Assembly (NCBI GenBank): GCA_036852015.1
Contig: JAANDG010000209.1
Span: forward strand, 160,663 to 224,662
Length of the DNA stretch: 64,000 nucleotides
Source: Pelodera strongyloides
Lineage: Eukaryota; Nematoda; Chromadorea; Rhabditida; Rhabditidae
Direction of reading: 5' to 3'
Part shown: positions 53,601-64,000 of the stretch, one piece after another
How positions within the stretch are numbered: the first letter of the stretch is position 1
Layout: every line of letters begins with the position of its first letter
Made by a program: the position numbers and the translations under genes
Notes under the pieces: model-generated
Told to the model about the DNA's origin: nothing
The model's input: the letters and a program-made list of their open reading frames with translations, nothing else
Database searches by the model: none

Positions 53601-55866
53601 CGAAGAACGAAAATAAAGGTGTTTTGTATAGTTCTGGAAAACCGGTTCTACGATTTCCAAAGTACGAAACACCAATGAGGGAGAGAAGCCCAGAACTGTA
53701 AGCATTCATCAGAATTGTTACTTTCTTATAAGTTGTCTTGATTGTTGTGGGTGCTAGTGCTACTGTTCAAGGAGGACGGATAGTATTTTAAAATGTTTTA
53801 AACGATTTTTTTCATTACAGACAATATAAGATGGCTATCCAACATGAGGAGACCCTTCGAACAATAACGCCGTTTTTAGATCAGGTAGGATTTTGTATTT
53901 TGTTTACTTGACGCTGTGTTTGCGTTTATGTTGTACATAGTAGATGTCCATGCCATTTGTAGCGATGGTAACCTGAAGAAGAGATATAACACTGGGTGTG
54001 TAGAATGTTTGATATGACCTGCGTATTATGTAGCACAGTGAAGTTCATGTAGTAATTGTAGTTCGGATTCATGCACTGTAAATCAGAGCCAGTCAGGTTA
54101 TCCTTTCGCCCAGTTTTAGTAGTACCTTAATTACAGTACCTCAGTAAGTGTTCCATGCCAAATAATTTGTTGGATCCTCCTTCTAGGTACTGTATCCCGT
54201 GCTCGCCGGTGATTCGTTGATGGTTTGTGGCAGTGAACAGAGAAAGAATACTGTAATGGATTTGGTTCATAAATTGAATAGAACCCTTCCAAAGGCACAT
54301 TCCAATCGACATGAGATTTTATGGGAAACTGAAGGAGAGAGGTGAGCCATTTCTAATGTAAACCTATGAATTAGAATATACTGTAGACTGTTGCGAAGTA
54401 GAGCTTGTCTATTTTCCTTGTACATTGTCTGTCAATATGGGACATGGGACACGTTCTGTTAAAAAATGCAGTCAGGTTGTCAGATTTTTAACTTCTTATT
54501 GTAAGTGCCAATGTGCAACAATGTGCAATGTTTCTTTCAGTTGATAATTTGTGCCATTTCTAACTAACTGTTAGTCTTTTTACGTTTTTACTGTAGTTGG
54601 GTACATTTATTGCAAACTTTCCGATCCTTTTTAGGGAGCACGAGGGTGTGTTTGGAAAGCATGTGTTAAAAGGAACGAAGACGCATTCAAAGGTATTTTA
54701 TAATTCATTATGTTTAATTTTAATTTAAGCCTTTTTGTGGATGTCACGTATTGTCCATTTTAGAGGTTGGCAGTGCTGGATACAAATACGAATGTTTTGC
54801 GATGTGTCCCGTATGTCGGGCGACTTCTGGCGCATTTGAATATTAAACGGAGGTAAGTAACCATTCGATCTCAACTTATTTACGATTTTTCTACACGAGT
54901 TATTCACTGTGTAATATAAAACAACTTGAATAAATATATAGTGTGTCTAGCTGTGCCCGGGATTGATCGAATTGCTATCCGTATGTAGTTCCGTATCTTA
55001 TGTAGATTGTATGTAATAGTAGTAGTAGATCTGTATGTAGTTTGTATGTAGTTTTAAATTATGGATGGCAAGGTTGGGTTATACTTACCATTAGAGAAAG
55101 AAGGGCAAAGACATTTATGATATTACATACATTAAAGGGTGTTATGCTCTGATTTTCAGATTCCCCTCTGATGCTTCCCTATTGTTGTACATCTCTGCAT
55201 CTCTCACCTGGTTGTGCTCACTGGTCTACGTATGCAGATTTGTTTCGTTTCAGGCTTTGCCTAAAGATGTGAGTTTTTTCTTGTTTTTTTTTGTAATCTG
55301 TTATTTCCACCCCGTGTTCTACTTTTTATATGATTTACTAAATGTTCGTGGCACATTTTGAAACAGCTTTCGCGGCATGTTTCACACCTTCTTTATAACA
55401 AACCCTACGTGCTGAGTAATGCTGCAAAATGTACTGCCCGCTGTTATTTGTGAAAAGTTGACGTTTTGTTTTCGAGCAATTTGTGGCATCCTTTTATCCG
55501 TTTGCTTGCCTTTAAAGTTAAAATTGTTTATTAGATTCATAAAAAGATGCGTTGCCGTGAGTGACGATGAATCATAATTCAATAATGTGATAATTCCGAA
55601 GTATTCAATATTAATCGAAAACCAGTCGTTGGACGGTTGTTGTGCTTTTAACATTGTGCTACATCAGGATGGCCAACTACCGACTAATTTTAGGGCTTTT
55701 CACATCCTTTATAGTTTTGATTTAGAACGGCCTCACTGAAGATGACCATCGAATACTGGCCAATTTATTGAACGAAGTCGATTTTGTGAAGTACAACACT
55801 ATAAAAGCCGGGTTGGACAGGAAAAGGAGTTCTACAAGTTTGCACTCGAAATCCTTTTACTTGTAG
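50663..55866 (+). CDS. smcr-8: SMCR8-like protein (C9orf72-SMCR8 complex, DENN-type)
   Basis: Fourteen exons: 50663-50770, 51017-51094, 51291-51413, 51890-51954, 52111-52225, 52627-52701, 52919-53101, 53549-53697, 53821-53884, 54187-54341, 54635-54692, 54764-54852, 55160-55268, 55726-55866; 503 aa, all phases consistent. SMCR8 pairs with C9orf72, acts as a GAP for small GTPases and regulates autophagy and lysosomes. The N-terminal longin-like part shows VVEFCQIIGPKPLITVPED and then YDVRARAFQRPICLSFLS, matching the SMCR8 pattern of an aromatic-rich strand before RPFC. The C-terminal DENN part shows YPVLAGDSLMVCG, AVLDTNTNVLRCVPYVGRLL and ISASLTWLCSLVYV, matching the LD-x-LRC block of SMCR8. 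It is about half the length of the vertebrate protein because the long disordered middle is missing. The acceptor of exon 8 (CTTTAAG) is unusual. FLCN-type proteins are the alternative but fit less well. Confidence 0.87.
52267..52324. repeat. Small perfect hairpin in an SMCR8-like gene intron
   Basis: GTTGCGTCT, ATTCCTTTG and TAGCGC are followed by their complements GCGCTA, CAAAGGAAT and AGACGCAAC, with a loop of about 5 nt. It may be a minimal MITE remnant. Confidence 0.7.
53118..53337. repeat. Tandem duplication of ~115 bp in an SMCR8-like gene intron
   Basis: GCCACTTATGAGAC ... GCTTCGGC ... AGCGTTGCGTTGAGATAGAG occurs twice (about 53119-53222 and 53237-53334). The copies differ by small changes and a short deletion. 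Non-coding. Confidence 0.8.
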
Positions 55867-58800
55867 CCTTTATGGGTGCCCACATCGTCATTTTTACTAA
55901 GAATTGACTGTTTTTTCACTTTAAGTATGATTTCTATAGCTTTATAATATTGTATGTGGTGAGATTGTAGAGAATGTGTTATCCTAATATATGTACAGAA
56001 TATTTTAAAATTAAAATTATGTACATATTTTTTTGTATAATCGTGGAATTCGTCTGTACTGTAGGATGTCTACTGGTTGCGCTCGCTTGTAAATTATTGC
56101 AATTTTGTATATATGCATTGAAATAGTCGTATCCCATATAAGAAAATGCCCAAATTGTTCTTTACTAGGATTTTTCATTGTCCTTTTTTTCTTTGTGTTA
56201 TTCGTTCACTTATCAGCTGTCAGCCAAAAGTTCACATTTTATTTATAGGACATAACAGTTTTGTGGGAGTGTGTGTTGTTCATGATTAAGACATGAATAG
56301 ATGTGTCACTACACAAGCTTGTTGAACTAGATGTGCTGTGGATCGAAGTAGCTAGCTTGGGTAATTCGAACTTGACAATTGAAAATTAATTTTTCGGTAC
56401 GGTATTGTAATGTTGGTCGGACATTAGCAAATAGGTTTCTACAAGGACGACGCGCTGAGAAGTGCGCCTAGTGCTCGCGGTCCACACACAGGCGTTCTGA
56501 GAAGTGAGCCCAGTGCGCGCGTCCCACACAAAGTCGCGCCGAGAAGTGCGCGAGAAGTGCGTGGTCCGCACACAGGCGCTCGGAGAAGTGAGCCCAGTGC
56601 GCGCGGCCTACACACAGGCGCTCGGAAAAGTGAGCCCAGTGCGCGCGGCCTACACACAGTTCCTTCGTTGTGCCCGCACCTCGTGAACGGCACAGGGGTC
56701 ACAATATGATTTCTGTAAACATTGTAAGTGTCTCAAGATTGTTCAAAATATTTGCTGTTAAAATAGTTTCAGGTCAAATAAACAATGTTTGTGTACGTTA
56801 AACCTGTTCGTACTTTTATTTGGAAACTGCAAATAAACTAGTGTTTTGATTGGAACCTTTTAGCACCTTTCTTATGATGATAAGGGCGTGTCGGAATGCG
56901 TGTCGGAACTGTGGTGGTGATGTTTGTATAGCGTCATGTGGATCGTTAATAGTTGGTGTAAACGGTAATCAAGGCGTGTTTGAGAGTTTGAGATAAACGG
57001 ACAAAGAATTCATTTTCACATGGACTATATAAGAGTTATAAGAATATTGTTTTAGCCTTTTCTTGTGCTAACCTGTGTACTGCATTCTAATTAGAGTAAT
57101 TAGTAATTAGAATTCATATCATACGGTAACTCAGTCGCAGTGGATAAACCCCAGTGTCTAGAGGGGACGGTTTGCTAGTTTTCAGGCTCGCTGATCCCCG
57201 TAGCTTCGAATTATAATTTTCTTTTGTTTCGTTAGAGTTTGAGACAAAAAAAAGCAGGAAGTTCTCCTTGAACCGGTAAACTATTTGATAAGAATTAGGG
57301 AATTACGATAACGTTTACTAAATCACTCCAAAGCGTCCTTTAGTCGGATTAGCTTCAGTAAAGAAGGCTGATTAATCAATAGAAGGGTTTAATAGACATC
57401 AATTCGAATTTTTTACTGATTATTTGCCACATGTTGATTGGTACTTTGATGTTTTTCATATTTCTGCTTACAATTTGAGGATAGATTGTCCCTTCTAGCG
57501 CGCCACTTTCAACGCGACACTTTCAAACGCGCCACTTTCAAAACATTCCCGTGCACTCCTCTGGAATGGCGCACCCTCCGCGCACCCGCCGCACACCCAA
57601 CCCTCCGCGCACCCCCTATGGCATTCGTCGCCCTGCTGTATCCTGCGTATACGCAGGCGCGGTGTTTCATCAATGTAGTCGTGTCCAGCTTCCACACAAA
57701 ATAACTACGCTCCTTTTTTTATGGCCCTTACTCCGTTACTCATTTCTCTCCGGGGTAAAAGAGCATTACCAAGGAATGTCCGGTATTTCCCATGATTCCA
57801 GAAGATTTATCAAAGATAAGAAGGAAGACTGGTCTTATCTGATAAGACAGCTTCACGTGCGACTCGTATGACACATTAACGGATATTTTTGGACTTTTCA
57901 TTTTTATCAAACTGAATTGTGGTCTATGGCGTGGTTTATTTCATGTGACCGGATCGGATTAGGAATAAGAACCATTTTCCGGAACTTCAATTCTGACACA
58001 CGTAGCATTATGATTATGAATTGTGATGCCTTTTTTCTGACTAGACTGCCACATTACAAGGGTGACTGCGGAACCCGCCTTATATAAAACTCAAGTCATT
58101 CGTGAAAAAAATACGCTGAGGAACTTAAACTTATTGTTTTCAAACGATTACTATTATATGTACAGTATTCGTATAAATAAATACTTACTATGAGCATGAG
58201 ACTATGACTGTCATTCTAGAGGCACTCAACTCTCAAAGGCATAGTCATAAAATGACAATGAGAATGACAGTTTCGCAATTAGTGGGCACTAGATGTCAGT
58301 CAGGACTTCAAAGTTTGAACTTTGCCTATTTGATCTTGTTGGCCTAATCATTTTCTTCCTTCTTTCCTTCGTTTCGCAATTCAACGAAACGATTTATTGG
58401 GTCCAAATTTTATGGGTTTTATGATTATTTCAAGTGACAAGTCTAGGAAACGATTGTGAAAATAAGGTGATAATTGATTATCAATTAGAAAATAAATTCT
58501 GTCTGTTGAAGATATTGATCGACTACCTATGAGGAACATCAAAATTCGACGATTTGCGCTAGGAAAGCAGGTGCGCCTAGCTGTCGCCGCGCACCACGCG
58601 CACCATTCGTCTGACACTTGCCATGTTCTCGCGAGTTCACTGGGAATCCTGCATTTTCTTCAGAAAATATTTTTTTTTTGCTGGAAACCACGCATTTACC
58701 CAGTGTTGACTCATCAAATATGTTTCGGAACACTTGAAAATGATATTGCTGAACACCTTTCCTATATCTATGTGAACCTCTTATATCCCATTCATGGTAT

Positions 58801-59489
58801 CTCATGCATGGTAGTTAACAGAGCACACCATAGTGATCGTTGGTACTCCCTTGGTAAGGTTCCCGCTTTCATTGACGCTATTCTCGGTCTTTTCTTATCT
58901 CCTAATTTTCTATGTTTGGAAGGCTGAATTCGGTATGGCTTGTTCTATTTTGGGTGTTTAGGGGAGGGGGAGGGGGCATGGCATTGTTTTACTCTCTAGC
59001 TGCTCTCTTTTCTCTGCGCCTCATCAATATGACTAATTGAAGGTAAATCACTCCACACTGTACCGCCCCCTCAGTGACGAGAGACGATAGAAACTGGGGA
59101 GATATTAGAAGGCGAGGGTCGGAAGAGTGCTATGAATAATCCGCAAACAGATAGCAAAATCAATCGATATCGAGATAAGGAGCTCCATATTTAGGCATTC
59201 CTCATATGGAAACAGTCTCAACTTTCTGTCCAGGACAGATTTTCGAAACCCCCCAATTTATTTCGCAATTAAACCGATGTGTCATGAGCAAGCGACCGAA
59301 AAACGTACGCTTTGTAAAATGACGCAACTAACGTGGAGCTTAAGTTTAGCCTCTTGTGACGTAGTTTTGCCCTGGTTATGATATATAAGCTGGTGCATAA
59401 GTTCGGTCAATAGTGTATGTAAACTTAGGTCCTCCTCCTTAGTTGTGATATTGTTTCGTTGCATGATTGCTACAACACACTAAAGTTTC
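55867..59489. other. 3.6-kb intergenic stretch with GC-rich tandem repeats
   Basis: A GC-rich minisatellite lies at 56450-56665. Another GCGC-rich block at 57497-57640 contains repeats of CGCCACTTTCAA. Open frames at 57551-57871 and 58529-58927 have no recognisable protein, splice chain or composition change, and I do not call them genes. The SMCR8-like transcript probably ends in the first few hundred bases. Confidence 0.5.
56450..56665. repeat. GC-rich minisatellite
   Basis: Tandem units of about 43 bp, GGCGCTCGGAGAAGTGAGCC plus CAGTGCGCGCGGCCTACACACA, are clearest at 56572-56660. More diverged versions lie to the left. Open frames through it are artefacts. Confidence 0.85.
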
Positions 59490-59500
59490 TACTTTTTCAG
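59490..59500 (+). promoter_or_regulatory. Likely spliced-leader acceptor of the 162-aa gene
   Basis: TACTTTTTCAG ends 24 nt before the ATG at 59525, with no coding exon upstream. It fits a trans-splice acceptor. Confidence 0.55.
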
Positions 59501-59524
59501 AAGATACCGTGCTTACCGTTCAAA

Positions 59525-60638
59525 ATGGTCAACTTCAGCACTGTGATGCAAAGGACGACAAATCGACTTTTTCGCCGCGGCGAGCATCACAACGATGATG
59601 CGGCGCAGCAACAAACTGAAGCTGCATCGAAGCTACAACAGAAAAACGCTCTCGTGGTCACTGTCGTCGACGTCGATGAGGTAATTTTAGCGTATATCCG
59701 TCTACCTTTCTCGGATAATAGAAAAAGCGACGGACCCATTCAGCTCGCGCGCGGCGCACTTGTCGCGCACCTGCAGTGTCCCACACATGCGCCACGAAGT
59801 TTCATGAGTGTATAGCATATATATGAATTCAAGTATATAAATATGATCTAACTAATTCAGGCTGCCACATCCACTACTGAAGAGAAGCTCGATTACTGTC
59901 CATCACTACGCCATTCCCCAACAATGCGACTTTCCCGTTCTGCGTCGCGTGTCGGTTGCGTCTCGCTTGACAGGTACTGTAGTTTTTAGTCTTTATATTT
60001 TTTTTAAATGATGAACTGCCTCACCGCAGCATAGGAACGTCATACTACTCATATAGAAATGCAACTCCAATCCGGAGATTCCATCTACGCTAGATGGTGT
60101 ATTCTCACAAGGTTTCTTATTTCTAATTTATTTAATTTTAGGAAAAACTCCGCGTCATCTGGTAGTTCGGGTAGGAAGTCTTGGCACAGTTCGCCGGTGC
60201 CCAAAAAGCCCGTTCCGAAGAAGACAGCAACAGCAAATAACAAAAGGGAGAAAATGGTGAGTATTTTTAGCCTATGCCTATGCAGCGTGAAACACGGATT
60301 GTGGCGAAAAAAGCGAGGCACACTTACCTCTCGCCAAGCATTCGCCAAAGTCTCGCCAGTTGGTCGCGGCAAAAACTTTGCGAGAACTCGAGGAAGAAAA
60401 GCTGCCGCGCACCGTTTTATGTGGTTCTGCATCAGTGTTGTTGCTGTCGCAGCGGTATTTCTAGTGTCTCGGTTTGTATGTCAAAGAACAATCAATAAAC
60501 CATGAAATCGATGAATATATCTCATATTTTCAGCTGGTGATCAAAGGTCCCGCAATCACTCCCCGTCTCCGATACACACGTGAGAAGCACGCCGAGTTGA
60601 AGAGAAACTATGACCGCAACTTCCTCACGCCTTTCTGA
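59525..60638 (+). CDS. Small basic protein of unknown function (162 aa)
   Basis: Four exons: 59525-59680, 59861-59973, 60142-60256, 60534-60638 (TGA); all splice sites are canonical and phases agree. The protein begins MVNFSTVMQRTTNRLFRRGE, then a Gln/Ala-rich stretch and a short hydrophobic segment (NALVVTVVDVDE). Next come a Ser-rich region with RLSRSASR, a Pro/Lys-rich linker (VPKKPVPKKTATA), and a basic end with ITPRLRYTREKHAELKRNYD. There is no signal peptide, convincing membrane segment or catalytic motif. It looks largely disordered with possible phosphorylation sites. I do not recognise a family. The coherent four-exon structure and a GC-richer coding part make it a real gene. Confidence 0.82.
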
Positions 60639-61600
60639 TTCTGTCGCTCATTCATATTCATCCGAAATCAATTTTAAAGCGAAATACCAGCCGGTTTTTG
60701 AAACGCATCTCAAGTATCTGCATTCTTATGCAGTTATACTAAATGGAGTCCATTGTTTGGGGTATATTTTTTTCTAATTTATGTAATTTATGTTCATTTG
60801 CATACGCTACATAAGAATGCTGGTGTACTGGATACGTTTCAAAAACCGGCCAGTATTTCGCTTTAAGAAAAAGAATGTTCAATTTTTGGTTCTCTATTAG
60901 CTACTTGCGTCTGATTTTCCACCATTTTTTCGTCTTTTGCCATCAGTCCTCTTTTTGGCTATTCCTTATTTCTGTGAAATACGGAATTTAGAATTGATTT
61001 TCCCCATACTGTTTAGTCATTCAGCTAGCAAATACCCACTTTAGTTGCTTAAAATTAGATCTTTGTTTTTCTTCCCTGCAATTTGAACATCAATATAGCT
61101 TTGCCCTTGCATAATAAGGAAATTTTGCGATCTCGCAGTCCAGTAAGTCCAGTTCCCCTTATACCAATTTTTCGATTTTTTTATACCAATCTTTCGATTA
61201 GTGATTGTTTGTGACTTTTGTTTATGAAGAAATAAATAAACGTTTCTTACTGCTCGTTTTTTTTGTTTTTCCTTTTTTGTATTTCTTACTGCTCGTTTTT
61301 TGTATTAGAAATGAGGTGCCAGATGTAGAACGAAAATTTTGTTTTGGGCAATTGTTTGCTGTGATTTCGAGACTTATTTTAGAAAATAATGAAATGCCCA
61401 GTGGTTGTTTAAAGCGAAATACTGGCCGGTTTTTGAAGCAAACAACTGCCTTTTGCCAACACATTTCACATATAGAGTAAGTTTTCACGTGTGCCTGAGC
61501 CTTTAATGGAAATCATCGCATATAAGTCTCATCGGTACAACTATTCGTTACCGTAGTCATTCACAGCATTCGCAGCAATTTTCATATTTCAGGATTGACT
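60639..61600. other. 3' flank with two AGCGAAAT-family MITE copies
   Basis: Apart from the MITE at 60674-60866 and a solitary half-end at 61409-61445, no feature is seen. AATAAA motifs near 61231 could end the upstream transcript. Confidence 0.55.
60674..60866. mobile_element. AGCGAAAT-family MITE, 3' of the 162-aa gene
   Basis: Ends TTAAAGCGAAATACCAGCCG and GGCCAGTATTTCGCTTTAA with about 45-bp arms that continue through GGTTTTTGAAACGCATC. It starts about 35 bp after the stop codon of the 162-aa gene and may form part of its 3' UTR. Confidence 0.87.
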
Positions 61601-62500
61601 CGCACTCAATTCCTTAGATAGAATTGACTATTGACTATGGACTAAAGACTATGGACTATGGACTAAACATTTATAGCAAGGAATTTCCTCCTCTCAATTT
61701 CCAATCCTGCCGTTCAAATCACGGGTTTAGAATATTGAAGTTCATTAATTTGAACGGCAGGACATTTACGGTTATTTCTTTTCCATGATCCTAATTCAAC
61801 AATGAAACGTTTTCTTTATGAGCTCACAATCAGCTATCAGCTGAATATCGAAAATAAACCGTGCGTATTATGTGATTTGCGGATTCATATCGAACGAAAA
61901 GATATGCGCTATTTCGTGTCAAACACCGAACGTGTGCCAAACACCGAATGCCTCATCTGTTTTACTGCAACCTAGCACTCATGGCGCAGTCCAATAGTTC
62001 CTGTTCCCTGCGGGAGCGACCGGGGTTCGATTTCGTCGGGCTGTGATCGCACTCAATTCTCACACTCAATTCCTTAGATAGAATTGACTATGGACTAAAG
62101 ACTATGGACTATGGACTAAACATTTATAGCAAGGAATTTCCTCCTCTCAATTTCCAATCCTGCCGTTCAAATCACGGGTTTAGAATATTGAAGTTCATTA
62201 ATTTGAACGGCAGGACATTTACGGTTATTTCTTTTCCATGATCCTAATTCAACAATGAAACGTTTTCTTTATGAGCTCACAATCAGCTATCAGCTGAATA
62301 TCGAAAATAAACCGTGTGTATTATGTGATTTGCGGATTCATATCGAACGAAAAGATATGCGCTATTTCGTGTCAAACACCGAACGTGTGCCAAACACCGA
62401 ATGCCTCATCTGTTTTACTGCAACCTAGCACTCATGGCGCAGTCCAATAGTTCCTGTTCCCTGCGGGAGCGACCGGGGTTCGATTTCGTCGGGCTGTGAT
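61601..62500 (+). repeat. tRNA-like satellite array, units 1 and 2
   Basis: Two units with a period of about 453 bp, nearly identical. Each contains an ACTATGGACTAAAG sub-repeat, a hairpin (CTGCCGTTCAAAT / ATTTGAACGGCAG), and a 72-nt tRNA-Gly-like segment at its end (61975-62046 and 62428-62499). No coding frame is supported. Confidence 0.92.
61975..62046 (+). ncRNA. tRNA-Gly(CCC)-like sequence in the satellite unit
   Basis: Starts GCACTCATGGCGCAGT (A-box-like), has CCTG/CGGG around a TTCCCTG loop (CCC anticodon position), and a B box GGTTCGATTTC. The length is 72 nt, as in tRNA-Gly. Acceptor and T stems pair poorly, so it is a pseudo-tRNA or the pol III head of a SINE. Copies lie at 62428-62499, 63536-63607 and from 63980 on. 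Confidence 0.6.
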
Positions 62501-63023
62501 TGAAATGCAATTAAGGGTAATTTGCGTATGATTATTGTTGATTATAAATGCAACAAGAGCCTTTTGCGATTTGCACAAAGTATTACTGCATTAGCGCATA
62601 ACATTTTAACTTTTTTACGCTGTTTAGGCTACATCTTGTATATGTAGTGGTTTACATTGTTAAAAATAAACAACAAGAAAAATGCAAAAGTGTTTATTTA
62701 CAAAAGAAGTTTTCAGTTTTTTTTTTCATTTTTTTTATATCTTTTTCATCATCAAATTCATGCACAATAATAATCCCTGGATGCAGAGCACAAGTATGAA
62801 TTACGCTTACACTATTTTACTAATAATAATCATACTTTATTATTTGTTTTTTATTTATTTGTTAATTGGTTTATCTGTATTGTATATTATTATTACATAA
62901 TTATTTGTATTATATTGGTTTTATTATATTGATTATGTATATTTCTTATTATAATTTTATTTTTTTTTATATTAGATTCTATTATTATTATATAATATAT
63001 TTATTATATTATCTTCTCTTCTC

Positions 63024-63062
<39 letters not shown>

Positions 63063-63300
63063 CTTTTTTTTTTTATTTTTTTTTCTTTTTTTTCTTCTTT
63101 CTTTCTTCTTTTCTTATTCCCTTTATTTTTATTATTATGTTAATTATTTTCTTTTTTTTCCCCAGGCCAGAAATATAAACCACATAAACGCATAACAACT
63201 TCTAAATGAATTTAAGTAGGTTATATCGAGAAAGTAAATTTCTAATATAAAAGTTAGTTACATCCACGAAGAAATATATTCGCCAATTAACATGATATGA
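62501..63300. other. AT-rich insert splitting the satellite array
   Basis: An 800-bp block dominated by T, with ATT/TAT runs and a poly(T) tract of about 33 bases near 63029-63062. It separates satellite units 2 and 3. Frames through it (Phe/Tyr/Ile runs) are artefacts. It could be an insertion, or a stretch of low-quality assembly at a homopolymer. Confidence 0.7.
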
Positions 63301-63301
63301 A

Positions 63302-64000
63302 CCCTTTAATTTGAACGGCAGGACATTTACGGTTATTTCTTTTCCATGATCCTAATTCAACAATGAAACGTTTTCTTTATGAGCTCACAATCAGCTATCA
63401 GCTGAATATCGAAAATAAACCGTGCGTATTATGTGATTTGCGGATTCATATCGAACGAAAAGATATGCGCTATTTCGTGTCAAACACCGAACGTGTGCCA
63501 AACACCGAATGCCTCATCTGTTTTACTGCAACCTAGCACTCATGGCGCAGTCCAATAGTTCCTGTTCCCTGCGGGAGCGACCGGGGTTCGATTTCGTCGG
63601 GCTGTGATCGCACTCAATTCTCACACTCAATTCCTTAGATAGAATTGACTATGGACTAAAGACTATGGACTATGGGAAACATTATAGCAAGGAATTTCCT
63701 CCTCTCATTTCCAGCCTCCGTCAAATCACGGTTTAGAATATGAAGTTCATTAATTTGAACGGCAGGACATTTACGGTTATTTCTTTTCCATGATCCTAAT
63801 TCAACAATGAAACGTTTTCTTTATGAGCTCACAATCAGCTATCAGCTGAATATCGAAAATAAACCGTGTGTATTATGTGATTTGCGGATTCATATCGAAC
63901 GAAAAGATATGCGCTATTTCGTGTCAAACACCGAACGTGTGCCAAACACCGAATGCCTCATCTGTTTTACTGCAACCTAGCACTCATGGCGCAGTCCAAT
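63302..64000 (+). repeat. tRNA-like satellite array, units 3 (partial) and 4
   Basis: Unit 3 begins inside the hairpin (TTTGAACGGCAG at 63309-63320) and is complete to its tRNA-like end at 63607. Unit 4 follows with several small deletions around 63670-63740 and runs off the window inside its tRNA-like segment. Confidence 0.92.

Noticed and set aside
57551..57871. Open frame ending near a Lys/Asp-rich segment
   Set aside because: It runs through GC-rich repeats, has no splice support and no recognised protein.
58529..58927. 132-codon open frame
   Set aside because: No family resemblance, no compositional shift and no conserved motif; likely chance.
62682..63195. Phe/Tyr/Ile-rich frames
   Set aside because: Products of AT-rich and poly(T) sequence; no gene signal.
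1..64000. CRISPR arrays, operons, ribosome binding sites
   Set aside because: The window is eukaryotic nuclear DNA with spliced genes; tandem repeats here lack the CRISPR repeat-spacer pattern.

Overview
The window is nuclear DNA from a nematode. The genes are split into many short exons with acceptors of the TTTTCAG/TTTTTAG type. The recognised proteins read as orthologues of nematode housekeeping genes. Five genes have a 3' splice-site-like pyrimidine-AG 3 to 24 nt before the ATG, which is where a spliced leader would join. The species cannot be named from sequence alone. The genome is rich in repeats, above all short palindromic DNA transposons (MITEs) that sit in introns and between genes.

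Layout. 1-813 (+): last two exons of an unidentified gene, built from one duplicated module. 2117-11411: a 9.3-kb BEL/Pao-type LTR retrotransposon on the - strand, with two 460-bp LTRs that look identical and a 5-bp target duplication. It has a long gag but no recognisable pol; a Penelope-like element (N-terminal GIY-YIG nuclease, then reverse transcriptase) lies inside it on the + strand. 11955-18696 (+): a 13-exon secreted BPI/LBP-type lipid-binding protein gene. 19939-20150: an orphan coding block. 20747-33420: a 12.7-kb repeat desert. It holds a large inverted repeat (21505-22575), a 24-bp minisatellite (24842-25863), a broken second copy of the 3' end of the BPI/LBP gene (26443-27485), a decayed LINE, and a foldback transposon with 22-bp tandem units and a perfect 9-bp target duplication (31499-32326).

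33441-38909 (+): complete 14-exon cytosolic serine hydroxymethyltransferase (483 aa), with a tRNA-Ala(TGC) gene antisense in one intron. 40830-47417 (-): complete 21-exon STT3, the catalytic subunit of oligosaccharyltransferase (749 aa), convergent with SHMT. 48508-50345 (-): 5'-truncated LINE with an intact reverse transcriptase frame. 50663-55866 (+): complete 14-exon SMCR8-like gene (503 aa). 59525-60638 (+): four-exon gene for a basic 162-aa protein of unknown function. 61600-64000: tandem array of ~450-bp units, each carrying a degenerate tRNA-Gly-like sequence, split by an AT-rich block.

The genes do not form one pathway: SHMT serves one-carbon metabolism, STT3 N-glycosylation, SMCR8 autophagy and lysosome regulation, and the BPI/LBP-like protein lipid or LPS binding outside the cell. 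The main novelty lies in the mobile elements: the nested LTR/Penelope composite, the tandem-armed foldback element, the long inverted repeat and the tRNA-like satellite.
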